NCBI GenBank assembly: GCA_963805705.1
Contig: CAWDVH010000001.1
Span: 310,001 to 374,000 of the forward strand
Source: CAWDVH01 sp963805705
GTDB lineage: Bacteria; Actinomycetota; Actinomycetes; Streptosporangiales; Streptosporangiaceae
DNA: 64,000 nt
Direction of reading: 5' to 3'
The notes beneath the pieces are model-generated. The model made no database searches. It worked only from the letters and a program-made list of their open reading frames with translations, and was not told the origin of the DNA. The position numbers and the translations under genes were made by a program. This document shows positions 25,578 to 34,576 of this stretch, piece after piece. The first letter of the stretch is position 1. The number at the start of each line of letters is the position of its first letter.

Positions 25578-25860
25578 GTCTCCTCCAGCTCAACGCGATC
25601 CAGCAGCACGTGGGTCAGGAGGGCACCGCTTCTACCAGCAGAGCATTCCCTTCTTCAGCCTCTCCCGCCCGGCCGGTAGCCAGGGCAGCGCATGCCAAAT
25701 GAGAGTCACACGACGCACGTGGACAGCCGCTGAAGAGCGACCACCCCGACCACCTTGACCGAACCTTGGCCAAGGCCCGATCCAAGGTCAATAGAACTAG
25801 AAGCCGCCGACCGCGCACGCTCCCCGGCACCGGCACCGGCACCGGCCGGAGTCTAGCCAG
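24403..25860 (-). mobile_element. IS110-family insertion sequence (broken), approximate limits
   Basis: The element comprises the frameshifted IS110-type transposase and about 280 bp of gene-free DNA upstream of it (25578-25860). IS110-group elements carry their bridge RNA in such a non-coding end upstream of the recombinase gene. IS110 elements have no long terminal inverted repeats, so neither end can be fixed by eye; the given ends are the transposase stop and the last gene-free base before a change of context. A 6-bp unit GGCACC repeats three times at 25828-25845. Confidence 0.55.
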
Positions 25861-26061
25861 CTAGCCGGGTTCCAGGGCTCTGGCATGTTTGAGGAAGGGC
25901 TGGTCGGCGAAGGAGGCTGGTGTACTCGGGTGGGCCGGGTCTACGATCTTTGGACCGGCCGTGGTTTTCAGCCCGTTGCCGTGCACCCGTCGGCAGAAGC
26001 CGCCGCGAGTCACGGGATTGGCTGGTGATCTGTTCGCCTGTGCCCGCCCAAGGGAAGCTCG
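25861..26061. other. Gene-free stretch between the IS110 end and the GYD gene
   Basis: No plausible gene was seen here on either strand. A minus-strand frame overlapping the next gene is a shadow of it. Confidence 0.4.
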
Positions 26062-26406
26062 ATGCCGCTCTACATGTACCAGGCCTCCTATACCGCCAAG
26101 TCGATGGCGGATCAGCTTAAGGAGCCGCAAGACCCGGTGGAAGTGATCCGGCCGGCCCTGGAGGAGTTGGGAGCCACGATCGTGGTGGTGGGCTTTCCGT
26201 TTGGCGAGTACGACGTGATCGTCGTGTATGAGGCACCTGATGATATGACCGCTGCCAGCGTCGCGATGGCAGTTGCCGCGGCGGGCGAGGTCAGGTCGGG
26301 CAAGACCACGCGACTGCTCAGCGGGCAGGAATGGCTCGAGTCTTTGCGCAAACGCAGGATTGTCACCAGCCGGAAAGCGCGCCAGCCGCACGACCGCCGG
26401 TCCTGA
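26062..26406 (+). CDS. GYD domain protein
   Basis: A 114-residue protein of the GYD family, named for the motif seen here as FGEYDVIVVYEAPDD (the G-x-Y-D core). It starts with MYQASYTAKSMADQL and has the usual length. The fold is a ferredoxin-like dimer related to muconolactone isomerase-type barrels; function is unknown. AAGGGA lies upstream of the ATG at good spacing. It is the last ordinary gene before the Tc operon and lies just outside the left direct repeat. Confidence 0.82.
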   Translation: MPLYMYQASYTAKSMADQLKEPQDPVEVIRPALEELGATIVVVGFPFGEYDVIVVYEAPDDMTAASVAMAVAAAGEVRSGKTTRLLSGQEWLESLRKRRIVTSRKARQPHDRRS

Positions 26407-26526
26407 TAGCCGGAACTCTGCAAGCTGTAGCAGGCCCGCCGGATGCAGTTACGTCGAGCGTTCCCAACCATCACGGGAGCTGCTCCAGGTGCCTGCCTTG
26501 GCCTGGACGAAGCCGGTCTGGCCGGG

Positions 26527-26558
26527 TTCCCCGCGCACCCAGGGACCGAGTCGGACGG
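26527..26558 (+). repeat. Left copy of the direct repeat flanking the Tc locus (32 bp)
   Basis: The segment starts TTCCCCGCGCACCCAGGG and ends GTCGGACGG. It recurs in the same orientation at 45329-45359 with a single G missing. The two copies bracket 18.8 kb containing the whole Tc operon, so they are candidates for the ends of an inserted segment. Confidence 0.7.
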
Positions 26559-26630
26559 GACGCCACGAAGGACCAGGGCACCGGCGACCAGGAAGGCAGG
26601 CTGGCTGCGGTTAGTCCCCCCTGGGGCTTC

Positions 26631-26661
26631 TTGCCGATTTGCTATTCACTCTGCGTATTAT
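26631..26661 (+). promoter_or_regulatory. Candidate promoter of the Tc operon
   Basis: TTGCCG (26631-26636) and TATTAT (26656-26661) are separated by 19 bp within an AT-rich stretch that contrasts with the surrounding DNA. The spacing is slightly long for a housekeeping promoter. A perfect palindrome begins 7 bp downstream, where the transcription start would be. Confidence 0.4.
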
Positions 26662-26668
26662 GTGGCTA

Positions 26669-26682
26669 CTCTGTATACAGAG
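26669..26682. promoter_or_regulatory. Perfect 14-bp palindrome, operator candidate for the Tc operon
   Basis: CTCTGTATACAGAG is fully self-complementary. It overlaps the expected transcription start of the toxin operon, a typical place for a repressor. Like the palindrome at 1840-1855 it is centred on GTATAC. The cognate regulator is not identifiable from the window. Confidence 0.45.
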
Positions 26683-26787
26683 GACTAATAGTTCCGGTTC
26701 TGGTCCACGTTGGGGACCTGGTCGTTGGCCAGGCGGGGCCACCTGGGACGCGGCGACACCTGGGGGACCTGGGTGGGCGAGCATGGC

Positions 26788-29700
26788 ATGTCGGCTGGAC
26801 GGGGATTACTGCCTGGGACGACGTCGGAGAACGGCTCTGGGGACCGTGCGCTGACGCCACCGGCCCTGTCGCTTCCCCGCGGCGGTGGAGCGATCCGCGC
26901 CATCGGCGAAAAGTTCACCGCCAACCCGGCCACGGGCACCGGAGAGTTCACGATCCGGATTCCGGCCAGCCCGGCCCGCTCGCGCAGCACTCCCTCCCTG
27001 GCCCTCAGCTGGCAGTCCGCCGCCGGGAACGGCGAGTTCGGGGCCGGCTGGCAGCTCCCGGTGGGCCGGATCCAGCGCAAGACCGACACCGGCATCCCGC
27101 AGTACGCCGACGGCGGTGACGAAGACGTCTTCGTGCTGTCGGCCGTCGACGACCTGGTGCCGGTGCTCGGGCCGGACGGCTCGCCCGTCGCCGACGACAC
27201 CACCGTCCCAGGCTTCTCGGTCCGCCGTTACCGCCCGCGGACGGAAGGCTCGTTCGCGCGCATCGAGCGGTGGACCCAGATCGGCGGCGGCGACACCCAC
27301 TGGCGCATGCTGTCGGCCGACAACGTGCTGTCGGTCTTCGGGCGGGACGCCGCGTCCCGAATCGCCGACCCGGCCGACCCGAGCCGGGTGTTCAGCTGGC
27401 TGCTGTGCCAGGTGCGCGACGATGTCGGCAACGCGATCGTCTACGACTACAAGGCCGAGGACGCCACCGCCGTTGATCTCACCAGCGCCCACGAGCGCGC
27501 CCGCGGCGACGCGGCCAGCCCGCAGCGCGGCGCCGGTCGGCACCTCAAATCGGTGCGCTACGGCAACCGGGTTCCGCTGCTCGATGACGCGGGCCGGCGT
27601 GAGGTGGATCCTGGGGCCGACGCGCTGGCCGCGGCCGGCTGGATGTTCGAGGTCGTGCTGGATTACGGCGAGCACGACCCCGGCCACCCGCGGCCAGGCG
27701 ACGCCGGACCGTGGGCGTGCCGCCCGGACGCATTCTCGACCTACAAGGCGGGGTTCGAGATCCGCGACTACCGGCTGTGCCGCCGGATCCTGATGTTCCA
27801 CCACTTCCCCGGCGAGGCCGGGGTCGGGGCCGACAGCCTCGTGCGCTCGCTGGACCTGGAGTACGCTCCCGACCCGCGGCTGACGCTGCTGATCTCGGTG
27901 ACCCAGCGCGGCTACCAGCGTGATGCCGCGGACGACGGCTACACGAGCCTGGCCATGCCGGCCGTCGAGTTCGGCTACACCGAGGCTACGATCAGCGCGG
28001 AGGTCCGGGACCTGGACCCCGGCAGCCTGGAGAATCTCCCGCTCGGCGTGGACGGCATCGCCTACTCGTGGGTCGACCTCGACGGCGAGGGCCTCGCCGG
28101 GGTGCTCAGCCAGCAGGCCGGGGAGATGTTCTACAAGCCCAGCCTGGGGGGCGGACGGCTCGGGCCCACCCGGACGCTGCCGCTGCGACCGCAGGGCGAG
28201 CCGGCCGGGGCACCGGGCACCGTACGGCTGCTCGACCTGGCCTCCGACGGAGCGCTGGACCTGACCCGCCTGACCGCGCCCGCCGGGTACTTCACGCGCA
28301 CCGGGCCGGACGCCTGGAGTGACTTCAGCCCGCTGGCCGATGTGCCGCCCCTGGACTGGTCGAGCCCGAACGTGGAGCTCGTCGACCTCACCGGCGACGG
28401 GCTGGCCGACGTGCTGGCCACCGAGGACGGCGCCTTCACCTGGCACCCGTCGCTGGCACGGGCCGGCTTCGGGCCCGGCCAGGTGGCGACCACGCCCCTG
28501 GACGAGGATCTCGGCCCGCGGCTGGTGCTGGCCGACGGCACCCAGAGCATCTTCCTGGCCGACATGTCCGGCGACGGGCTGACCGACCTGGTCCGGATCC
28601 GGCCCGGCGAGGTCTGCTACTGGCCCAGCCTCGGCTACGGGCGCTTCGGCGCCAAGGTCACCATGGACAACGCGCCGGCCTTCGACGTCCCCGACCAGTT
28701 CGACCCCGGCCGGGTGCGGCTGACCGACATCGACGGCTCCGGTCCTGTCGACCTGCTGTACGTCGGTGCCGACGGCGTCAGCTTCGCCTATAACCAGGCC
28801 GGGAACGCCTGGGGTGGCATTCAGCGGCTGGCCGCGTTCCCCGCCTGCGACGACGCCGCCACCGTCCGGGCCGCCGACCTGCTCGGCAACGGCACCGCGT
28901 GCCTGGTCTGGTCGACCCTGCTGCCGGGGGAGGCGCGCCGGGCCGTCCGGTACGTCGACCTGATGGGCGGGACCAAGCCGCACCTGCTCGTCTCGGTCGC
29001 CAACGGCCTGGGCGGCGAGACCCAGGTCACCTACCAGTCCTCAACCCAGGCCTACCTGGCCGACGGCCTGGCCGGACAGCCGTGGCTGACCCGGGTGCCG
29101 TTCCCCGTCCACGTCGTCACGCAGGTCGAGCACCTCGACCACGTGAGCGGCACGCGCCTGACCACTCAGCGCAGCTACCACCACGGCTACTTCGACGGCC
29201 GGGAGCGGGAATTCCGCGGCTTCGGCCGGGTCGACCAGACCGACACCGAGGAGTTCGGCGCGGCCACCGGACCGGGGCAGGACAACTCGCCCGAGCTGTT
29301 CCAGGCGCCCGTCACGGTCCGCACCTGGTTCCACACCGGTGCCTACGTGCCCGGCCGGCCGCTGCTGCACCCGCTGCGCGCTGAGTACTTCCAGGGCGAC
29401 CAGACCGCGCTGCCCGAGCCCGCCCTGCCCGCCGGGCTCCGCGATGAGGAGTTCCTCGACGCGCTGCGCGCCCTGCGCGACTCGGTCCTGCGCGTCGAGG
29501 TGTTCAGCCATGACGGATCGGCCGCCGACCCGGTGCCGTTCACCGCGGTCGAGCACAGCTACCAGGTAAGGCAGCTGCAGCCGGCCACCGCCACCACCCC
29601 CGCGGCGTTCCTGCCACTGTCGGCCGAGACCATCGGCCGTCATTACGAGCGCGCCGCTGACGACCCGCGGGTCGAGCACACACTGGCGCTGGAACTCGAT

Positions 29701-32700
29701 CGTTATGGCCATCCGCTGACCACCGCGACCGTCGCCTACGGGCGGGCCGCCGCCGACCCCGCCCTGCCTCCCGAGGTGGCCGCCGACCAGCAGCAGCTGC
29801 GCGTCGTCTGCTCGGGCTACGCCTACACCCCCGACATCGATGTCGCCGCCCCGGTGCCGGCCTACCGCCTGGGCGCGGCCTTCGACACCCAGACCCGCGA
29901 GCTGACCGGCGTAACGCCCGTCGGCCCGGCCTTCACGCTCGACGAGCTGCGCGCCAGCCTGGCCGCCGCGGCCGAGATCCCCTACGAGGCCAACCCGGAC
30001 GGGGTGAGCCCGGAACGGCGGCTGATCGAGCACGCGCAGACGCGCTTCCGCGACAACGCCCTGGCGCCGCTGCCCGCCGGCCAGTGGGACTCGCTCGGCC
30101 TGCTGCACCAGGGCTACCGGCTCGCCCTGACCAGCGGGCTGGTGGCCGCGCAGTACGGCGCCGCGATCGGCGACCCGGAGCTGACCGCGGTCGGCTACGT
30201 CCACCTGGACGGCGACGCGGACTGGTGGGCGCCGTCGGGCACCAGCCTGTACCCGGCCGACCCGGCCGCGCATTTCTTCCGTACCACCGGCACCCAGGAC
30301 GCGCTCGGCCTCACCACGGTGGCGACCTATGATCCCTACGACCTGCTCGTCACCTCGGTCCAGACCGGCGGCCAGGCCTGGAACACCACATCCGCAACGA
30401 ACGACTACCGGGTACTGGCGCCCGTCCAGGTCACCGACCCCAATGGCAATCGGGCCGCGGTCCGCCAGGACGCCCTGGGCATCGTCGTCGCCACTGCCGT
30501 CATGGGCAAGGACGGCGCCGGCGAGGGCGACACGCTTGACGACCCGACCAGCCGCGTCGAGTACGACGTGCTCGCGTGGGCGGAGCACCAGCAGCCGGTC
30601 AGCGTGCACACCTTCGCCCGCGAGCGCTTCGGGCCGACCAACCCTCGCTGGCAGGAGAGCTTCATCTACTCCGACGGCAGCGGCCACGTCGCCCTGGTCA
30701 AGTCGCAGGCCCCGCCGGGGCTCGCGGCCCACGTCGGCGCCGACGGCTCGGTCACCCAGGTCGACGCCCACCCCCGGTGGGTCGCATCGGGCCGCACCGT
30801 AGTCAACAACAAGGGCAACCCGGTCCGCCAGTACGAGCCGTACTTCACCGCGACCGCGGACTACGACGCGGCCGAAGCCCTGCACGGCTTCGGGGTCACG
30901 CCCCTGATGCACTACGACGCCCTCGGCCGGCTGGTGCGCACCGAGCTGGCCGACGGGACGACCACCTCGACCACGATCGAGACCTGGCGCACGATCCTGT
31001 CCGACGCCAGCGACGCGGTGCTCGACAGCCCCTGGTACGCCGCGCGCGGCAGCCCCGATCCGGCGACCGAGCCCGAGCCGGCCGACCCGGACCGCCGGGC
31101 CGCGTGGCTGTCCGCCGCGCACGCCAGTACGCCCGCGGTCACCCACCTGGACAGCCTGGGCCGGGCCGTCTATGCGGTCAGCGACCTGGGCGGAGCGGCG
31201 GCCACGGCCGTGCGCACCCAGCTGGACCTGACCGGCGGCCGCGCCGCGACCTACGACCAGCGCGGCCGCGAGATCGCCAGCGGCATCACCGGGCTGCTCG
31301 GGCTGCCGGTGGCCAGCATAACCGGCGAGCTCGGCCGGTCCTGGGGCCTGGCCGACGTCCTGGGGCGCACGGTCCGCAACTGGGACGAGGCCGGCCGCGT
31401 TACCCGGCGCGAGTACGACGAGCTGAACCGTCCCCTGGCGACGCGCGTCACCGAGCCCGGCCGCGACGAGATCGTGCTCAGCTACATCGTCTACGGCGAC
31501 CGCGCCCCGGATCCGGCGGCGGGCAACCTGCTCGGCGTCGCCCACCAGATCTTCGACACCGCCGGCCTGGTCGAGGTCCCGGCGGCCGACTTCGCCGCCA
31601 ACCCGGCCGCCGTCGTGCGCGCGGTGACTGCCGACTACACGGCGCTGTCCGACTGGTCCGCCGTGGCCGCCGCGCCCGACTACGCCGGCCTCCAGGCCGC
31701 CGCCGCGCCGCTGCTGGAGAATGATTCCTTCCGGGCGGCCGCCCAGTACGACGCCCTGGGCCGGACCACGCTGGTGACGCTGCCCGACGGCTCCGTGCTC
31801 ACCCCGGCCTACGACGAGGCGAACCAGCTCGCCTCGCTCCAGCTCCAGGTAACCGGCCAGGCCGCCGCCATGTTCCTGACCGGGCAGGACTACAACGCCA
31901 AGGGCCAGCGGCTGTCGGCCGCGCACGGCAACGGCGTCACGGTGCAGTACGGGTACGACCCGGCCTCGTTCCGGCTCACCAGCCTGGTGACCGTCGCGCC
32001 GGCCGGGGCCGGGCCCGGGACCCAGGCCATCCAGGACCTGCACTACACCTACGACGCCGTAGGCAACGTCGTCCACATCGGCGACGGCGCCCAGCAGCTC
32101 GCGTTCTTCGCCAACGCGGTCGTGCCGCCCGACTGCGATTTCAGCTACGACGGCCTGAACCAGCTGGTCCGGGCGACCGGGCGCGAGCTGGCCGCGGGCA
32201 ACGGCGCTATCCGCACCGACGCCGACCTCGACGTCATCCCGCAGCTGCCGCACGTCAATGACCTGGCCGCGGTGCGCAACTACGCCGAGACCTACGCCTA
32301 CGACGAGCTCGGCAACATCACGACCCTGCGGCACGCGGCCACCGTCAACAACGGCAGCTGGACCCGCCACTACCAGTACGCCTACCAGCTCGACCCCGCC
32401 GACCTGACCAACCGGCTCGCGGCGACCAGCGCACCCGGCGACCCGGACGGCGGCCCGTACACCACCACTTATGACTACGACCCCCGCGGCAACCTCAGCC
32501 GGCTGCGCCTGGCCGACCCCGGCGAGCTGACCTGGGACGTGCTCGACCACCTGGCCCACGCCGACCTCGGCGGCGGGGGCGACGCCTACTACAGCTACGA
32601 CAGCGACGGCCAGCGGGTCCGCAAGACTATCGTGCGCCCCGGCGGCCGCGTACTCGACCGGATTTCCCTCGGCCCGCTCGAGATCTACCGCGAGCGCGAC

Positions 32701-34542
32701 GGCACCAGCCCGCCCGACCTGGAGTGGCACACCATCCACGTCGGCGACGACGGCGGCGCCTTCGCCCAGGTCGACGTCAAGACCATTGACGATAACAGGG
32801 TCGACGCCGCCCATGCCCTCGGCCAGCCGCTCACCCGCTACCGGTACAGCAACCTGCTCGGCTCGGCCGTGGTCGAGACCGACGAGGCCGGCGTCGTCCT
32901 CACATACGAGGAGTACCACCCCTTCGGCACGACCGCTTACCGCTCGGCCAGGGCGCCGGACGGAGCGAACCGCAAGCTCTACCGGTTCGCCGCGCAGCAG
33001 CGCGACGACGAGACCGGCCTGTACGCGATGGGCGCGCGGTATTACGCCTCGTGGCTGGGCCGGTGGATCTCGCCCGACCCGGCCGGGCTGGGAGACGGGC
33101 CGAACCTCTACCAGTACTGCCGCAACAACCCCGTGATGCGCCAGGACCCGGACGGGACCCAGTCGACGCCTAACGGCCGGGTCGGGATCACCCCGCAGAA
33201 CCGCCGGCTGGCCGACCCGAGCCGGCTGGAAGAGGCTCGCACCTATCTTGAGGGTGTCTACACCCAGCGGTACGGCGCGAGCCACCCCGGCCAGCGCCTC
33301 GTCATCACCGGCATGCACTGGTCGAAGAAGCTGCACCGGTGGAGCGTCGAAGGGGGCCACTGGGCCGATGTGAACCCGCCGGGCGACGGCAGCGGAGCGC
33401 CAGACAGCGCCGGGACGGGCGGCGGCGCGGACAGCGGGACCGACGCCGGGCAGGCGGCCGGCAGCGATGCCGGATCGGCCGCCACGCCGCCGGACGATCC
33501 CGCCGACGCCGGGCCGGCTGACGCCCGCAGCCACGACCCGGCCGGGTCGGCCGCCCGGGCCGAGGACCACGGCGCCACGACCACGACGACGCCGGACGCC
33601 GGCCAGGCCGTGGCGTCGACAGGCTCGGCGGGCGGCTCGCCCAATGGCTCCGCCTCGGGCTCGCCGACCGGGTCAGCCAGCGGCTCGGCGGGCGGCTCGC
33701 CCGCCGGGTCGCCGGGCGGCGGGACCGGGACGGGGACCAGCGGGAGCGGCGGCGGTGGCGGCGAGCGCTCGTTCTGGAGCCGGGGCGGCAGCACCCTCCT
33801 GCTCGGCCTGGGCATCCTGGCCCTCGGCCTGCTGACCGTGCTGACGGGCGGCGGCGCGCTGGTCATGTTCGCGGCCGGCATGGCCATCGGCGCGGGCGCG
33901 GCCACGGTCGTCGGCAGCGGCATCCTGCTGGCCGCGTCGTACTCCGGGCATACGACGGCCGCGGACGACGCGCGGTGGCAGGGCGCGTTGCACGACGCCG
34001 CCCTGGTCGCGTCCTCGCCGGGCAGTGCCATCGGCGGCGGCATCGGCGCCATCGCCAACGGCCGTGAGGGCATGCGCACGGGCGCGATGATCGGCGGCCT
34101 GACCGAGGGCGTCGTCAGCCTGGGCGTGGGCATCGGGCGGATGGCGACCATGAAGGCCGGGGCGGGCATCGCCGAGCCCGTCGGCGAGGTCAGCCTGAGC
34201 CAGTGGCGGGCGATGACCGCCGAGCAGCGCAGCATGTACGAGCTCGGCCAGGTGACGGTCCGGCAGAGCGTGTGGAAGCAGATCCTGGAGCAGGGGATCG
34301 AGGGCAACCCGATCGCCAAGGGCCGGTTCCTGCTGCAGAAGTTCGGCGCGGGCGGGACCGGCTTCTGGGCCCAGCGGCTGGCGCAGCTGCGTCCGTGGGC
34401 GCCCTGGACGCTGACCACCATGGCCCATACCGGCGGGACGCCGATGGCGGCCTATGCCGGGTCGTGGCTGATGCACGGCGTGGCGCAGTTCACCGACGCC
34501 GGCGGCGGCTTCGTCAGCGGCCTGGCCACCGACCACCCATGA
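26788..34542 (+). CDS. Tc toxin TcB-TcC fusion (SpvB/TcdB cocoon with RHS core and C-terminal effector)
   Basis: A 2584-residue protein. Order: SpvB domain (LSLPRGGGAIRAIGEKFTAN, about 25-330); Asp/Gly-rich propeller repeats (DLDGEGLAGVL ~430, DLTGDGLADVL ~533, DMSGDGLTDLV ~592, DIDGSGPVDLL ~648); TcdB middle domains (about 730-830, ending YHHGYFDGREREFRGFG); RHS/YD repeats (about 1650-1970); RHS core (about 2017-2123) ending at DPDG, where TcC proteins self-cleave. The last 461 residues are hypervariable: a Gly/Ser/Ala linker, a hydrophobic Gly-rich stretch (about 2333-2387) and a helical tail. TcB and TcC are usually separate genes; here they are one. By family knowledge it forms a hollow cocoon holding the effector. 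The ATG at 26788 is preferred over a TTG at 26710; neither has a strong ribosome site. Confidence 0.9.
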   Translation: MSAGRGLLPGTTSENGSGDRALTPPALSLPRGGGAIRAIGEKFTANPATGTGEFTIRIPASPARSRSTPSLALSWQSAAGNGEFGAGWQLPVGRIQRKTDTGIPQYADGGDEDVFVLSAVDDLVPVLGPDGSPVADDTTVPGFSVRRYRPRTEGSFARIERWTQIGGGDTHWRMLSADNVLSVFGRDAASRIADPADPSRVFSWLLCQVRDDVGNAIVYDYKAEDATAVDLTSAHERARGDAASPQRGAGRHLKSVRYGNRVPLLDDAGRREVDPGADALAAAGWMFEVVLDYGEHDPGHPRPGDAGPWACRPDAFSTYKAGFEIRDYRLCRRILMFHHFPGEAGVGADSLVRSLDLEYAPDPRLTLLISVTQRGYQRDAADDGYTSLAMPAVEFGYTEATISAEVRDLDPGSLENLPLGVDGIAYSWVDLDGEGLAGVLSQQAGEMFYKPSLGGGRLGPTRTLPLRPQGEPAGAPGTVRLLDLASDGALDLTRLTAPAGYFTRTGPDAWSDFSPLADVPPLDWSSPNVELVDLTGDGLADVLATEDGAFTWHPSLARAGFGPGQVATTPLDEDLGPRLVLADGTQSIFLADMSGDGLTDLVRIRPGEVCYWPSLGYGRFGAKVTMDNAPAFDVPDQFDPGRVRLTDIDGSGPVDLLYVGADGVSFAYNQAGNAWGGIQRLAAFPACDDAATVRAADLLGNGTACLVWSTLLPGEARRAVRYVDLMGGTKPHLLVSVANGLGGETQVTYQSSTQAYLADGLAGQPWLTRVPFPVHVVTQVEHLDHVSGTRLTTQRSYHHGYFDGREREFRGFGRVDQTDTEEFGAATGPGQDNSPELFQAPVTVRTWFHTGAYVPGRPLLHPLRAEYFQGDQTALPEPALPAGLRDEEFLDALRALRDSVLRVEVFSHDGSAADPVPFTAVEHSYQVRQLQPATATTPAAFLPLSAETIGRHYERAADDPRVEHTLALELDRYGHPLTTATVAYGRAAADPALPPEVAADQQQLRVVCSGYAYTPDIDVAAPVPAYRLGAAFDTQTRELTGVTPVGPAFTLDELRASLAAAAEIPYEANPDGVSPERRLIEHAQTRFRDNALAPLPAGQWDSLGLLHQGYRLALTSGLVAAQYGAAIGDPELTAVGYVHLDGDADWWAPSGTSLYPADPAAHFFRTTGTQDALGLTTVATYDPYDLLVTSVQTGGQAWNTTSATNDYRVLAPVQVTDPNGNRAAVRQDALGIVVATAVMGKDGAGEGDTLDDPTSRVEYDVLAWAEHQQPVSVHTFARERFGPTNPRWQESFIYSDGSGHVALVKSQAPPGLAAHVGADGSVTQVDAHPRWVASGRTVVNNKGNPVRQYEPYFTATADYDAAEALHGFGVTPLMHYDALGRLVRTELADGTTTSTTIETWRTILSDASDAVLDSPWYAARGSPDPATEPEPADPDRRAAWLSAAHASTPAVTHLDSLGRAVYAVSDLGGAAATAVRTQLDLTGGRAATYDQRGREIASGITGLLGLPVASITGELGRSWGLADVLGRTVRNWDEAGRVTRREYDELNRPLATRVTEPGRDEIVLSYIVYGDRAPDPAAGNLLGVAHQIFDTAGLVEVPAADFAANPAAVVRAVTADYTALSDWSAVAAAPDYAGLQAAAAPLLENDSFRAAAQYDALGRTTLVTLPDGSVLTPAYDEANQLASLQLQVTGQAAAMFLTGQDYNAKGQRLSAAHGNGVTVQYGYDPASFRLTSLVTVAPAGAGPGTQAIQDLHYTYDAVGNVVHIGDGAQQLAFFANAVVPPDCDFSYDGLNQLVRATGRELAAGNGAIRTDADLDVIPQLPHVNDLAAVRNYAETYAYDELGNITTLRHAATVNNGSWTRHYQYAYQLDPADLTNRLAATSAPGDPDGGPYTTTYDYDPRGNLSRLRLADPGELTWDVLDHLAHADLGGGGDAYYSYDSDGQRVRKTIVRPGGRVLDRISLGPLEIYRERDGTSPPDLEWHTIHVGDDGGAFAQVDVKTIDDNRVDAAHALGQPLTRYRYSNLLGSAVVETDEAGVVLTYEEYHPFGTTAYRSARAPDGANRKLYRFAAQQRDDETGLYAMGARYYASWLGRWISPDPAGLGDGPNLYQYCRNNPVMRQDPDGTQSTPNGRVGITPQNRRLADPSRLEEARTYLEGVYTQRYGASHPGQRLVITGMHWSKKLHRWSVEGGHWADVNPPGDGSGAPDSAGTGGGADSGTDAGQAAGSDAGSAATPPDDPADAGPADARSHDPAGSAARAEDHGATTTTTPDAGQAVASTGSAGGSPNGSASGSPTGSASGSAGGSPAGSPGGGTGTGTSGSGGGGGERSFWSRGGSTLLLGLGILALGLLTVLTGGGALVMFAAGMAIGAGAATVVGSGILLAASYSGHTTAADDARWQGALHDAALVASSPGSAIGGGIGAIANGREGMRTGAMIGGLTEGVVSLGVGIGRMATMKAGAGIAEPVGEVSLSQWRAMTAEQRSMYELGQVTVRQSVWKQILEQGIEGNPIAKGRFLLQKFGAGGTGFWAQRLAQLRPWAPWTLTTMAHTGGTPMAAYAGSWLMHGVAQFTDAGGGFVSGLATDHP

Positions 34543-34576
34543 CGACGATCCAGACCTGTACCCAGGGGAGAGCACC

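Larger units (their letters stand above)
26407..26787. other. Upstream region of the Tc operon
   Basis: This 380-bp gene-free stretch holds the left copy of the 32-bp direct repeat, then a clearly AT-richer segment (about 26625-26700) with promoter-like hexamers and a perfect palindrome, annotated separately. Nothing else was seen. Confidence 0.5.

Noticed and set aside
25828..25845. GGCACC triplicate as a possible CRISPR or regulator array
   Set aside because: Units are 6 bp without spacers; it is a simple microsatellite. No CRISPR array was seen anywhere in the window.
29041..33570. A 1,509-codon open frame on the minus strand opposite the TcB-C gene
   Set aside because: It is the complement of a well-supported toxin gene; high GC removes stops on the antisense strand. 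Its composition (Gly/Val/Arg-rich, no domain) is that of a shadow frame.
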